DNA from: Mycobacterium cookii
Lineage (GTDB): Bacteria; Actinomycetota; Actinomycetes; Mycobacteriales; Mycobacteriaceae
Assembly (NCBI RefSeq): GCF_010727945.1
Contig: NZ_AP022569.1
Coordinates: 1,054,001 to 1,118,000 of the forward strand
Reading direction: 5' to 3'
DNA: 64,000 nt
Below are positions 29,117-37,929 of the stretch, piece after piece; within the stretch, counting starts at the first letter, position 1; every line of letters begins with the position of its first letter. The notes beneath the pieces were generated by a model, which saw only the letters and a list, made by a program, of their open reading frames with translations, ran no database searches and was not told the origin of the DNA. The position numbers and the translations under genes are program-made.

Positions 29117-29746
29117 ATGAGCAGCATCAGCATCATCGGCCTGGGGAACATGGCCGGCGCCTTGGCCGAGCGGGCGATCGCCGGCGGCAACGCGGTCGAG
29201 ATCATCGGCCGCGACCCGGCCAAAGCGAAGGAGTTGGCCGCATCACTCGGCGGCGCCACCGTTGGGACGGCCGGCACCGCCCCGGCGGGGGACATCGTTA
29301 TCCTCGCCGTGCCGTACGGCAGCGCGGCGGCGGTGGTTAGCGAGTACGGGGACGCACTCATCGGCAAGATCGTCATTGACATCACCAACCCCGTCGCCCC
29401 CGATCTCACGGGCTTTGTCACCCCTGACGGCAGTTCCGGCGCGCAGGAGATCGCCAAGGCCGCCCCGGCCGGCGCGCATGTCGTCAAGGCGTTCAACACC
29501 CTGTTTGCCAATGTTCTGGCCGCCGGCTCAGCCGAGGGTCGCCCGTTGGATGTGTTCATCGCCGGCGACGACGCGCAGGCCAAGGCGCATGTGTCGGTGT
29601 TCATCGAGAGCCTGGGACTGCGTCCGTTCGACGCCGGACAGCTGCCGATGGCGCGGTCACTGGAGAACGCCGGCCTGCTGGAGATGGGCCTTACCCACTC
29701 CCTCAAGCACACCAACTTCGCCCTCGGCGTCAACCTCGTCAGTTAG
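29117..29746 (+). CDS. NADPH-dependent F420 reductase-like oxidoreductase
   Basis: The protein is 209 residues. The dinucleotide-binding motif SIIGLGNMAGALAERA is followed by IGRDPAKAKEL, which suits NADP. Later segments NTLFANVL and FIAGDD match the F420:NADP reductase-like family. Many members are of uncertain substrate. It is the first gene divergent from the MarR regulator and probably responds to it. Confidence 0.75.
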   Translation: MSSISIIGLGNMAGALAERAIAGGNAVEIIGRDPAKAKELAASLGGATVGTAGTAPAGDIVILAVPYGSAAAVVSEYGDALIGKIVIDITNPVAPDLTGFVTPDGSSGAQEIAKAAPAGAHVVKAFNTLFANVLAAGSAEGRPLDVFIAGDDAQAKAHVSVFIESLGLRPFDAGQLPMARSLENAGLLEMGLTHSLKHTNFALGVNLVS

Positions 29747-29784
29747 ACGACGGCCTCCACCACCTACCTCGGAAGGACACTCAC

Positions 29785-30729
29785 ATGCGCGTTTTTATCG
29801 CTGGTGGGACCGGCCACGCCGGTTCGCACATCATCCCCGAGCTGATTGGTGCCGGACATGAGGTCACCGGCCTGGCCCGGTCGGACGCCGCCGCGGCGGC
29901 GGTGTCCGCGCTCGGCGCGAAGGTGCGTCGCGGCGAACTCGAGGACCTCGACGGGCTCAAGGAGGCGGCTGCGGACTCCGACGGGGTCATCCATGTCGCA
30001 CACCGGCAAGACCTGCTTCCCTCCGGCGGGATCGACGCCGTGGCCGCCGCGGAGCTGCCGATCATGCTCGCGTACGGCGACGCATTGGCAGGGACGGGAA
30101 AGCCGCTGGTCGCAGCGGGGAGTATCGGCTCGCCTGGAAACCTGGGCCGACCGGCCACCGAGGAAGACCCCGCTCTTCCCAGCGGCCAGGAGCACAAGGG
30201 CACGCTGCGTGTTCGTAACGTCGTGGAACGCGCGGTGGTCGGCCTCGCCGAGCGGGGAGTGCGGTCTTCGATCGTGCGGCTTCCGCTCATCGCGCACAGC
30301 ACAACCGATCGTGCCGGCTTCCTTCCGGGGCTGATCGCGCTCGCGCAGGAGAGGAACTTCGCCGGCTACCCGGGAGACGGCGCGAACCTGTGGAACGCCG
30401 TGCACATCCGCGATGTCGCATCGTTGTTCCGCCTGGCGCTGGAAAAGGGGCCGGCTGGCAAGTATTGGCACGCGATTCAGGACGGGGGCATCCCGTTCCG
30501 CGACATCGCCGAGTCCATTGGCAGCCGCCTGGGCCTGCCCGTCGTGAGCGTTCCCGAGGACGTCCTGATGTTGCCGGGATACTTCGGGTCCCTCACGAAC
30601 CTCGTCACGATGGACGTCCCCGCGACCAACCTCATCACGCGCCGGACCCTGGGCTGGGAACCCGCTCAGCCCAACCTGCTCGCCGATTTGGACAACGGCC
30701 ACTATTTCTCCGGCCGGCTGACGGCCTAG
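29785..30729 (+). CDS. NAD(P)-dependent extended SDR/epimerase-like protein
   Basis: The protein is 314 residues. The Rossmann motif RVFIAGGTGHAGSHIIPEL is at the N-terminus. The family's later segment NLWNAVHIRDVASLFRLALE is clear. It resembles atypical SDR proteins related to nucleotide-sugar epimerases. It begins 38 bases after the reductase, so both likely form one MarR-controlled operon. Confidence 0.78.
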   Translation: MRVFIAGGTGHAGSHIIPELIGAGHEVTGLARSDAAAAAVSALGAKVRRGELEDLDGLKEAAADSDGVIHVAHRQDLLPSGGIDAVAAAELPIMLAYGDALAGTGKPLVAAGSIGSPGNLGRPATEEDPALPSGQEHKGTLRVRNVVERAVVGLAERGVRSSIVRLPLIAHSTTDRAGFLPGLIALAQERNFAGYPGDGANLWNAVHIRDVASLFRLALEKGPAGKYWHAIQDGGIPFRDIAESIGSRLGLPVVSVPEDVLMLPGYFGSLTNLVTMDVPATNLITRRTLGWEPAQPNLLADLDNGHYFSGRLTA

Positions 30730-30798
30730 GCGCACGGGGGAGTGACACAACGGACGTATCGACCGCGCAAGCAGATTGATGTCTCGGTGTCGACCGAT

Positions 30799-32484
30799 TC
30801 ATCCCAGAATCGCCCGCGCTACGCGCTCTGCGATGAGCATGACCGGCGCGTTGGTGTTGCCGGAGATGATGGTGGGCATGGCCGACGCGTCGACCACTCG
30901 AAGGCCGGCGACGCGATGCACGCGGCAGTCGGTGTCGAGCACCGTGGCGGCCGACCGTGGCCGACCGTGGGCGTCAAAGGATCCCATCGCGCAGGTACCT
31001 ACCGGGTGAAAAATCGTCGTACCGAGTTCACCGGCCGCCTTCTGTAGCTCTTCGTCGCTCACCAGTTGCGGGCCGGGAAGCAACTCTTGCGGGCCGTAGC
31101 GGGCCAGCGCTGGCGCCGCCATGATCTGCCGGGTCATCCGGAGGCCCTTCACGGCGATTCGACGATCCGCGTCAGTCGACAGGTAATTGCAGAAAATCTT
31201 GGGGTTGGTCAGTGGATCTGCGCTGGCCATGCGCACGTGGCCACGCGAGGTGGGCCGCAAATTGCAGACCGAGGGAGTGATCGCTCCGAACGGGTGCAGG
31301 GGTTCGCCGAACTTCGGCAAAGACAAGGGCTGCACATGCCACTCCAAATCGGAACTTCCTAGCGAGGGGTCGCTCTTGGCGAAAGCCCCCAGGGTGGACG
31401 GCGGCATGGTCATGGGCCCCGACCGCAACAGCAGGTACTGAAGTCCCATGCCCGCACGGGTGATCCAGTTGCGGTACAGCGTGTTGACGGTCGGGGCGCC
31501 CCGGACCCGGTAGACCGTTCGAAGCTGCAGGTGGTCCTGGAGGTTTTCGCCCACTCCTGGCAGATCGACGGCCACCGGCACGTGATGCTGAGCAAGCAGG
31601 CCGGCCGGGCCCAGACCCGAGACTTGCATCAGATGCGGCGAGCCAATAGCTCCGGCGCTCAAGATCACCTCCCGGCGGGCTCGGACGTCGACGGTCTGGC
31701 CACCTGTGATCAACCGCAGCCCGGTGACGCGTTGCTGCGCCGTGGTCCAGGCACCGCGACGCTGATCCTCGCGGACATGGTCGTCCATCAGAAGCCGCAA
31801 GGCCTGCGTCTGTGTGTAGATAGAGAGATTGGGTCGGTGGGCGATGGGATGCAAGAACGCATCAGCCATCGACCAGCGACGGCCACGTCGTTGGTTGACA
31901 TGAAAGTACGCACTGCCGGCGTTGTCGCCCCGGTTGAACTCATCGATCGGAGCAATACCCACTTGGGCAGCGGCGGCCTGCCAGGCGTCCAAGATCTTCC
32001 AGCGCACACGAGGCCGCTCGACGCGGATCTCACCACCGACGCCATGCCAGTCGTCGGCGCCGCCGAAGTAGTCTTCCAAATGTTTATAGATCGCCAGCGT
32101 CTCGCCTGGACTGTCCGAACCACCCCAAAGCCATCTCTCGTCACCGGTGGCCTGCGCCCACAGGTCGTAGTCGCTCGCCTGTCCGCGCATGTGGATCATC
32201 GCGTTGATCGACGAGCAGCCTCCGATCACACGGCCCCGCGCATAGTGAATGCTGCGCCCGGCCAAGCCGGGGTCGGCCTCGGTCGTAAAGCACCAATCGG
32301 TGCGGGGATTGGCGATCGTGTACAGATAGCCCACCGGCACCTTGATCCAAAACCAGTCATCACTGCCGCCGGCCTCTATCAGGAGCACACGGCGATCGGG
32401 GTTGGCGCTGAGCCGATTGGCAAGCAGGCAGCCGGCGCTGCCTGCTCCCACGATGATGAAGTCGAATTCGGCGACCGGGCTCAT
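30799..32484 (-). CDS. GMC-family FAD oxidoreductase (choline dehydrogenase-like)
   Basis: The protein is 561 residues. The FAD motif FIIVGAGSAGCLLANRLS is at the N-terminus. GMC signatures follow: YARGRVIGGCSSINAMIHMRG and GAIGSPHLMQVSGLGPA. The C-terminal active-site region has FHPVGTCAMG with the catalytic His and VVDASAMPTIISGNTNAP. It would oxidise an alcohol in the cytosol, with quinones or oxygen as acceptor. Confidence 0.88.
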   Translation of the reverse strand: MSPVAEFDFIIVGAGSAGCLLANRLSANPDRRVLLIEAGGSDDWFWIKVPVGYLYTIANPRTDWCFTTEADPGLAGRSIHYARGRVIGGCSSINAMIHMRGQASDYDLWAQATGDERWLWGGSDSPGETLAIYKHLEDYFGGADDWHGVGGEIRVERPRVRWKILDAWQAAAAQVGIAPIDEFNRGDNAGSAYFHVNQRRGRRWSMADAFLHPIAHRPNLSIYTQTQALRLLMDDHVREDQRRGAWTTAQQRVTGLRLITGGQTVDVRARREVILSAGAIGSPHLMQVSGLGPAGLLAQHHVPVAVDLPGVGENLQDHLQLRTVYRVRGAPTVNTLYRNWITRAGMGLQYLLLRSGPMTMPPSTLGAFAKSDPSLGSSDLEWHVQPLSLPKFGEPLHPFGAITPSVCNLRPTSRGHVRMASADPLTNPKIFCNYLSTDADRRIAVKGLRMTRQIMAAPALARYGPQELLPGPQLVSDEELQKAAGELGTTIFHPVGTCAMGSFDAHGRPRSAATVLDTDCRVHRVAGLRVVDASAMPTIISGNTNAPVMLIAERVARAILG

Positions 32485-32675
32485 TCCGTGTCCTAGTGTG
32501 CGCGATCACCACTTCATCTGGTCGGGGAATGATTGGCCCCGAACAGATGCGGCGACAACTGAATCGGGATCAAGCAAAGCCGACGCCGCGACTGGGGACG
32601 ACGCCGAAGCATTGGCGTGCGGATCGTGGGCTGAGGCCATACTGGTTCTTGAGAAGAACATCTCACGTGAGGAAC

Positions 32676-33311
32676 ATGCCCGTGGAACACGCTGTCGTCC
32701 TTGGAGCGACCGGCCGCGTCGGCGCAGCGGTGGTGAAATTCGCCTTGGAAGCAGGCCACCGTGTCACTGCGGTGGCACGAAACCCCGCAAGAGTCCTCGT
32801 TTCGCACGACCAGCTGAGCGTCGTCCAGGGCGACACCCTCGACCCGGCCGCCATCCGATCCGTCCTGACCGCCATCCCGGGTGCCACCGCAGTCGTAATG
32901 GCCGTCGGTGCCGACCCTTTGCGACCGTCCACCGTGGTCACCGAGACCGTGCGCAACGTGACATCGGCCATGGTCTCGGTCGGTCCTAGGCGCTACCTCG
33001 GCATCACCGGTACCGCCCAGATGCCCGCTACATTCCTGGGCCGCATCACCCAGGCCATGGTCCGGCGCGCGATCAAAGCCGCCGCCGACCACCAAGGCGC
33101 CTACGACATCCTCACTGCCACCGACCTCGACTACACGCTGGCAGCATGCCCTTACATCAAGGACGGCCCGTACACGGGCCGCTACCACCGCGAACCCGGC
33201 AAGTTCCCCGGGGGATTCAAGACCATTGCTCCCGCTGATGTCGCCGATTTCCTTGTCGACGAGCTTGGGGCACACCGATACCATCGCCAGACCATCGGGA
33301 TCTGGAGATGA
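32676..33311 (+). CDS. NAD(P)H-binding SDR-like protein
   Basis: The protein is 211 residues. The NmrA/NAD(P)H-binding motif VVLGATGRVGAAVVKFALEAG is clear, as is the following VTAVARNPAR. Substrate and role are unknown. GAGGA lies close upstream of ATG 32676, and GTG 32667 is an alternative. It stands alone, divergent from the GMC gene. Confidence 0.72.
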   Translation: MPVEHAVVLGATGRVGAAVVKFALEAGHRVTAVARNPARVLVSHDQLSVVQGDTLDPAAIRSVLTAIPGATAVVMAVGADPLRPSTVVTETVRNVTSAMVSVGPRRYLGITGTAQMPATFLGRITQAMVRRAIKAAADHQGAYDILTATDLDYTLAACPYIKDGPYTGRYHREPGKFPGGFKTIAPADVADFLVDELGAHRYHRQTIGIWR

Positions 33312-33450
33312 CTCCGGCGCCGGGGCTCGAGACCTACGCGGGCTAGCCGGCTCGCGTGTCCCAGAGACACGGAAACCTCGAAGCAGTCTACGAGGCCGCA
33401 GGCTGTCGGCCCGCGTGACAGGTTTGCTCTCCGCTGATCCAGGACCGGCG

Positions 33451-33465
33451 TTACATGTAACATGT
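33451..33465. promoter_or_regulatory. Probable autoregulatory operator of the second MazEF-like module
   Basis: TTACATGTAA (33451-33460) is a perfect palindrome, and the palindromic hexamer ACATGT occurs twice (33453-33458 and 33460-33465), one base apart. The antitoxin ATG is at 33470. A toxin-antitoxin complex bound here would block expression of both genes. Confidence 0.5.
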
Positions 33466-33469
33466 CAGC

Positions 33470-33676
33470 ATGGCCGTGAGGGAAAGAGTCGGCGAGTACC
33501 GTCGCCGGATGCGAGAACGAGGGCTGCGACCACTCCAGGTCTGGGTTCCCGACGTGCGGACCGAGGCTTTCGCCGCCGAAGCACGTCGCCAGGCTTTGGT
33601 AGTCGCGCACGCGGACGAAATCGGCGACGACCAAGACTTCGTCGACGCGATCTCGACGCCTTGGGACGAGGAGTGA
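33470..33676 (+). CDS. MazE-family antitoxin (DUF3018-like)
   Basis: The protein is 68 residues. It contains [19 protein letters not shown] and [18 protein letters not shown], the DUF3018 antitoxin pattern, in which an Arg-rich DNA-binding N-terminus leads to an acidic tail ending PWDEE. The tail probably contacts the toxin. Its TGA overlaps the toxin's GTG. Confidence 0.75.
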   Translation: MAVRERVGEYRRRMRERGLRPLQVWVPDVRTEAFAAEARRQALVVAHADEIGDDQDFVDAISTPWDEE

Positions 33677-33999
33677 ATCGGGGGGAGATTTGGACCGTGG
33701 CGGGCGGCGTCTATGCAACGAAGCCTCGTCCGGCGGTGATTATCCAGGATGACCTTTTCGCTGCAACGAGTTCGGTGACGGTCGCTCCGATGACGAGCAC
33801 ACTGTTGGACGCTCCGCTGATACGCATACGCATCGGCGCAGGCCGCTTGTCAGGACTGGACCACGACAGCGACGTGATGGTCGACAAGCTCACAACCGTT
33901 CGGAGATCAAACATCCACGCTCGCGTCGGCCGACTCAACGCCGAACAACTCGTCATGACCGAACGAGCATTGATGGCATTCCTCGGCCTTGCGAGCTAA
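33673..33999 (+). CDS. MazF/PemK-type toxin
   Basis: The protein is 108 residues from GTG 33673. [11 protein letters not shown] and [11 protein letters not shown] are the first two conserved MazF strands, and TVAPMTS is the third with its Thr/Ser. Translation is coupled to the antitoxin by the GTGA overlap. The toxin gene ends 40 bases before the dif-like site. Confidence 0.83.
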   Translation: MNRGEIWTVAGGVYATKPRPAVIIQDDLFAATSSVTVAPMTSTLLDAPLIRIRIGAGRLSGLDHDSDVMVDKLTTVRRSNIHARVGRLNAEQLVMTERALMAFLGLAS

Positions 34000-34039
34000 C
34001 TGAAACCCATTGAGCCACAACCGAAAACGGGGATACCTT

Positions 34040-34067
34040 ACTTGACATAATGTCGCTTATCGGCAAA
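34040..34067. other. dif: Candidate chromosomal dif site (XerCD recombination)
   Basis: On the plus strand, ACTTGACATAA (34040-34050), a six-base core TGTCGC, and TTATCGGCAAA (34057-34067) follow each other. Read on the other strand this gives a left arm TTTGCCGATAA, a six-base core and a right arm TTATGTCAAGT. The arrangement of 11 + 6 + 11 and both arm sequences agree with the actinobacterial dif consensus as I remember it. The right arm matches the strongly conserved XerD-binding half. XerC and XerD act here, with FtsK, to resolve chromosome dimers at the terminus. The site is intergenic, as expected. Confidence 0.78.
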
Positions 34068-34278
34068 ACGCTGACGTGCGGCGAGTTAATCGACCGCGGC
34101 CGACTGGGCGGCTGTCCGATGATCACCGGCCCCCGACAACCCCCCTGCGTGCACACGCGAGCAGATTTTTCTTGAGGCGTTGAGACGTCAGCGCCGGGCC
34201 GGGTTCCAGATCGACCACGCCCGCCACAATTTGCCCCTACCGAGAGCGTCCGCATTGAAGCTCCGCGCGTTGGGATTA

Positions 34279-34291
34279 CGTCACTGTGACG
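34279..34291. repeat. 13-base palindrome with a partner at 34977
   Basis: CGTCACTGTGACG is a perfect odd-length palindrome. A near copy lies on the other side of the dihydrofolate-reductase-like gene. Confidence 0.45.
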
Positions 34292-34329
34292 AAATTCCAC
34301 GCGCGACGACCGGATGACTCCACGTCCGA

Positions 34330-34896
34330 TCAGTCCCGTTTCGCCTCGTAGCGCAGCAGGACCGTTCCGCCCGGAAAGGTGCGGTTCTCCAACAGTCGCA
34401 GCGAGATCCATGACGGCAGTGTCGGGAAGAACGGCGTGCCGCCGCCCACTGCGGTGGGCGTGAGCACGATTCGGTACTCGTCCACCAGTCCGGCCCGCAC
34501 GATGGGTGCGGCCAGCGTCGCGCCGGCCACCTCGAGCCTGCCGTCGATGTCGGCTTTCAGCTTCGTCACCACCTCCACCGGGTCGCCGCGTTCCAGGCGG
34601 GAGTTCCAGTCGACCGACTCCAGGGTGCGCGAAAACACGACCTTCGGCATGTCGCGCCAGATGTGCGCGAAGTCGACGATCACAGGGGTGGCGTCCGGGG
34701 TCTTGTCGGCGGTCGGCCAGTACGCGGACATCAGTTCGTAGAGCCGCCGACCGTAGATCGACACGGCGGTCTCCCGCTCGAAGTCGTTCCAGTACTGGTG
34801 CAGTTCTTCGCTCGGATCAGACCAATCGATGTTGCCTTGCGCGTCGGCGATGTACCCGTCCACCGAGACGTTGAAGCCATAGATGAGTTTGCCCAT
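34330..34896 (-). CDS. Dihydrofolate reductase/RibD C-terminal-like protein
   Basis: The protein is 188 residues from ATG 34896. It begins KLIYGFNVSVDGYIADAQGNIDW, with later SIYGRRLYELM and VEVAGATLAAPIVRAG-like segments, the fold of DHFR/RibD C-terminal proteins. The classical folate enzyme is encoded elsewhere in mycobacteria, so this is a paralogue of unknown substrate. It probably binds NADPH. Two related palindromes flank the gene. Confidence 0.78.
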   Translation of the reverse strand: MGKLIYGFNVSVDGYIADAQGNIDWSDPSEELHQYWNDFERETAVSIYGRRLYELMSAYWPTADKTPDATPVIVDFAHIWRDMPKVVFSRTLESVDWNSRLERGDPVEVVTKLKADIDGRLEVAGATLAAPIVRAGLVDEYRIVLTPTAVGGGTPFFPTLPSWISLRLLENRTFPGGTVLLRYEAKRD

Positions 34897-34976
34897 GCAT
34901 TTCAGACTGCACCTGAGGGAAAAACTCATCGCGTCGACTCCCCTGCAGTTCACCGCTTGCCCGAGACACCTTCAAT

Positions 34977-34988
34977 CGTCACAGTGAC
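34977..34988. repeat. 12-base palindrome matching 34279-34291
   Basis: CGTCACAGTGAC lies upstream of the minus-strand dihydrofolate-reductase-like gene. It shares the CGTCACAGTGAC core with the complement of the 34279 copy. It could be an operator. Confidence 0.45.
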
Positions 34989-35075
34989 ATTTCATCGGCG
35001 ACTTCCCGGTCGTCAGATAAGCTGTGCGACAGGCTTTTCCGCCGTGTCGGGGCTCAGTCAAAGGTGCAGCCCGGG

Positions 35076-36386
35076 TTAGGCCTGCCACCATGGGCGCAGT
35101 GGCAGGCCGTCGTTACCATGTTTGGCGAGGTTGGACGCGAGCACGTGGTGCAGTTGAATATTGTTCTGTTCGAACGCCACCCGGGACGCCGCCATGTACA
35201 AGCCCCACACCTTCGCGGTGGCGATGCCAACCTCGGCGACAGCCTCGTCCCAGTGCGCGACGAGGTTGCGGGACCAGTCACGCAACGTCATCGCGTAGTG
35301 GTGACGAAAATTTTCCGCGTGGAGCACCTCGAATCCCACGTCTTGGATGTGGGAAAGAATGCGGCCCGACCCTGTCAGCTCGCCGTCCGGAAAGACGTAG
35401 CGATCGGTGAAGCTGCTCGCGCGGAAGTTCGCCTTGTTGTTGTTGCGGGTGATGCAGTGGTTGAGCAGCAAACCGTCGGTGCGCAACTTGGACTTGAGGA
35501 ACCCGAAATATGACGGATAATTCTTCACGCCGATATGTTCGGTCAGACCGATCGAAGAGACTGCGTCGAAACCGGTTTCGTCGACGTCGCGATAGTCGCA
35601 GTGACGCACCTCGGCAAGTTCGCCGAGACCTTCGGCCTGGATCGCTGTTTGAGCCCAAGCAGCCTGCTGTGCGGACAATGTCGCGCCGATGGCATGGACG
35701 CCGCGGTGGGCGGCGTAGCGCACCATGCCACCCCATCCACAGCCGACGTCGAGTAGCCGGTCCCCCGGCTGCAACCTCAGCTTCTCGAAAATCAGCCGGT
35801 ACTTGTTGTCCTGGGCCGCCTCCAGCGTTGCGTCGGACTCCGGATAGACCGCGCACGTATAGGTCATCGACGGTCCCAAGACCCACTCGTAGAAGGAGTT
35901 GGAGACGTCGTAGTGGTATCGGATGGCCCCGGCATCACGAGTCCTGCTGTGCCGCATGCCCTCGGCGACTCGGCGCCAGCGCGGAAGCATTTCCTGCGGC
36001 GGTGGCGCTGCCGGCAGGAGATGCTCGATGCCGACCGCGCGGATGATGCCGGCCATCAGTCGCGGCGAAGGCCTGGTGAACGCGACCTTTTCGGCCAGCA
36101 ACTTGAGCACGTCGTAGGGATCGCCGGGGTGAACACCGCGCGCCTCGATGTCACCGGCAACGTACGCGCGGGCCAGACCGAGTTCACCTGGCGCGGTGGC
36201 CAAATAGGTCGTACCGCGAGGAGTCAGCAGGTCCATTCCCAGTTGGGCGTCTTCGGCTCCGGCGCTACTGCCGTCGTAGGCAGTGAACCGTAACGATTCC
36301 GTCGCGCCGCGGGTGAGGACCGCCAAGACGTCAGCGAGGCTCAACTTGCCGGTCGCGGTCGACGCCGGCTCCTTGGTGGTCGTCAT
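35076..36386 (-). CDS. tmsB: Cyclopropane-synthase-like fatty-acyl methyltransferase (TmsB/UfaA1-like)
   Basis: The protein is 436 residues. The N-terminal helical domain is followed by the SAM motif RLLDVGCGWGGMVRYAA, then VSSIGLTEHIGVKNY and the C-terminal AENFRHHYAMTLRDW, which are standard CFA-synthase features. M. tuberculosis UfaA1 (Rv0447c) is similar. With an FAD reductase partner it makes 10-methyl (tuberculostearic) fatty acids: this enzyme adds a methylene at C10 of oleoyl-phospholipid. Its ATG overlaps the oxidoreductase stop by four bases (ATGA), strongly supporting this pairing. Confidence 0.8.
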   Translation of the reverse strand: MTTTKEPASTATGKLSLADVLAVLTRGATESLRFTAYDGSSAGAEDAQLGMDLLTPRGTTYLATAPGELGLARAYVAGDIEARGVHPGDPYDVLKLLAEKVAFTRPSPRLMAGIIRAVGIEHLLPAAPPPQEMLPRWRRVAEGMRHSRTRDAGAIRYHYDVSNSFYEWVLGPSMTYTCAVYPESDATLEAAQDNKYRLIFEKLRLQPGDRLLDVGCGWGGMVRYAAHRGVHAIGATLSAQQAAWAQTAIQAEGLGELAEVRHCDYRDVDETGFDAVSSIGLTEHIGVKNYPSYFGFLKSKLRTDGLLLNHCITRNNNKANFRASSFTDRYVFPDGELTGSGRILSHIQDVGFEVLHAENFRHHYAMTLRDWSRNLVAHWDEAVAEVGIATAKVWGLYMAASRVAFEQNNIQLHHVLASNLAKHGNDGLPLRPWWQA

Positions 36387-37759
36387 CGTCGTTGCACCGC
36401 CTTTGCGTATAGGTCGAGAAAGCGGGAATCCGGATCGTAGATTTTCTTCGCGGTCTTGTACGTTTCGCCGCCGTAGAGTTCGTCGAACTCTTCTCTGCTG
36501 TAGTAGGAGTCGGAGTAAAGCGATTTGTGCCCGTCCAGCGAGCCGACCTTCTCCTCGATCAATCGATTCGTCGCGCCATCGGCCACGCCCGCCGGAACCG
36601 ACGACCAGAAGCCGACATTGACGTAGCTGCGTCCCGGCCGGAGCGGATACAGCGACCAACCGTCATGATCGCGTAACCGCAACGGACACAACCAGATCGG
36701 AGCGATCGGCACCGCCTTGAGAAACCATTCCAAGAACTCCGTCGTGCGTTCTAGCGGAAGCTCGACATCTTGGACCACCCGTTCCCGAGGAGGACGGCCA
36801 TTGCGCTTTTCGATGCGGTCGGCGATGCCGAACCGCCGGTCGAGTGCGACCAGCTTCCAGTACACGCTGCTGCGGCGGTAGCGTCGCGGCCACCAGCGTC
36901 GCAGACGGGGATTCTGTGCACCGAAAGCACCGGAGCACCAGAACCAATCGGTGTCCCACCGCCAGAAATAGTCGTGCGTTGTCAACCGGTCTTCTGTGGT
37001 GTCGGTGTCGTGCTGGATGGAGCGGTAGTAGATGCGTTGTCCGGTGTAGTCACTGGTCGGGCCGGGCGCCGCGGTGCGTACACCGAGAGACAAGTAGCTC
37101 TCGGTGGCGCTGAACACCACGCCGTCGAGATAGTCGACAGAGACACCGTCGAATTCGGCGGTGTCGATGATGCGGTTCATCGCCGCCATCAGGTGGCTGA
37201 GCGAGTGGAACCGCACATGCCGCAACGAGACGAACGGTTTGACGGATTCTAGTTCGATGCGCAACCGTGTCGAATATCCCAGTGTGCCATAAGAATTCGG
37301 GTATGCGCGGAAGAGGTCGGCGTGCTGCTGGGCGGAGGCGGTGAGCAATTCTCCTGTGCCGGTGAGGATATCCAACTCCAGCACCGACTCGTGAGGCAGG
37401 CCGTTGCGGAAGGAGGCCGACTCGATACCCAACCCGGCTACTGCCCCGCCCAGCGTGATGGTCTTCAATTGCGGGACCACCAGCGGCGACAGACCATACG
37501 GGAGCGTCGCTGCCACCAGATTTTCGTAGGTGCACATGCCGGCAACGTCGGCGGTGCGTGCCTCCGGGTCAACCGATATGACGTTCGTCAGCCCTGAAAC
37601 GTCTAGTCCAGGAGTGCTGAATCTAGCGCGTTCGCGGAACAAATTGGAGGAGGCCTTGGCCAGTCGAACACCCGCCGTCGGGGGAATCGAACGGTAGCTC
37701 GCCAAAAACCGTTCGACGCCTTCGACATGTGCCGTAGGTGCGGATGCAGGGACAGGCAT
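36383..37759 (-). CDS. tmsA: FAD-binding oxidoreductase, partner in 10-methyl fatty acid synthesis (TmsA-like)
   Basis: The protein is 458 residues. An FAD_binding_4 domain (about 40-200) contains DVSGLTNVISVDPEAR, GMCTYENLVAATLPYG and VPQLKTITLGGAVAGLG. The C-terminal half resembles that of Rv0449c and plant sterol-reductase-like proteins. Relatives reduce the 10-methylene intermediate to the 10-methyl branch using NADPH. It is the first gene of the two-gene operon. The function is inferred from family and pairing. Confidence 0.78.
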   Translation of the reverse strand: MPVPASAPTAHVEGVERFLASYRSIPPTAGVRLAKASSNLFRERARFSTPGLDVSGLTNVISVDPEARTADVAGMCTYENLVAATLPYGLSPLVVPQLKTITLGGAVAGLGIESASFRNGLPHESVLELDILTGTGELLTASAQQHADLFRAYPNSYGTLGYSTRLRIELESVKPFVSLRHVRFHSLSHLMAAMNRIIDTAEFDGVSVDYLDGVVFSATESYLSLGVRTAAPGPTSDYTGQRIYYRSIQHDTDTTEDRLTTHDYFWRWDTDWFWCSGAFGAQNPRLRRWWPRRYRRSSVYWKLVALDRRFGIADRIEKRNGRPPRERVVQDVELPLERTTEFLEWFLKAVPIAPIWLCPLRLRDHDGWSLYPLRPGRSYVNVGFWSSVPAGVADGATNRLIEEKVGSLDGHKSLYSDSYYSREEFDELYGGETYKTAKKIYDPDSRFLDLYAKAVQRR

Positions 37760-37929
37760 CGCCTAGACGATAGTCGCCGAAAACCGCCAGCGCAGACACA
37801 CCGCACCAGCAAGCGCCAAGCGGGCGGCGCCGTCATGATCCTCGCAATACACGGTCATAGGTATCGTGACATGGTGGTTCAAGCTCGAAGCGGCCTGCCG
37901 ACCCCGGGATGGTCGGTCGAGAAGGGTCG

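Larger units (their letters stand above)
34000..34329. other. 330-base non-coding interval holding the dif-like site
   Basis: No convincing gene is seen on either strand. The interval holds the dif-like sequence at 34040-34067 and one 13-base palindrome (34279-34291). The rest shows nothing I can interpret. Confidence 0.6.
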
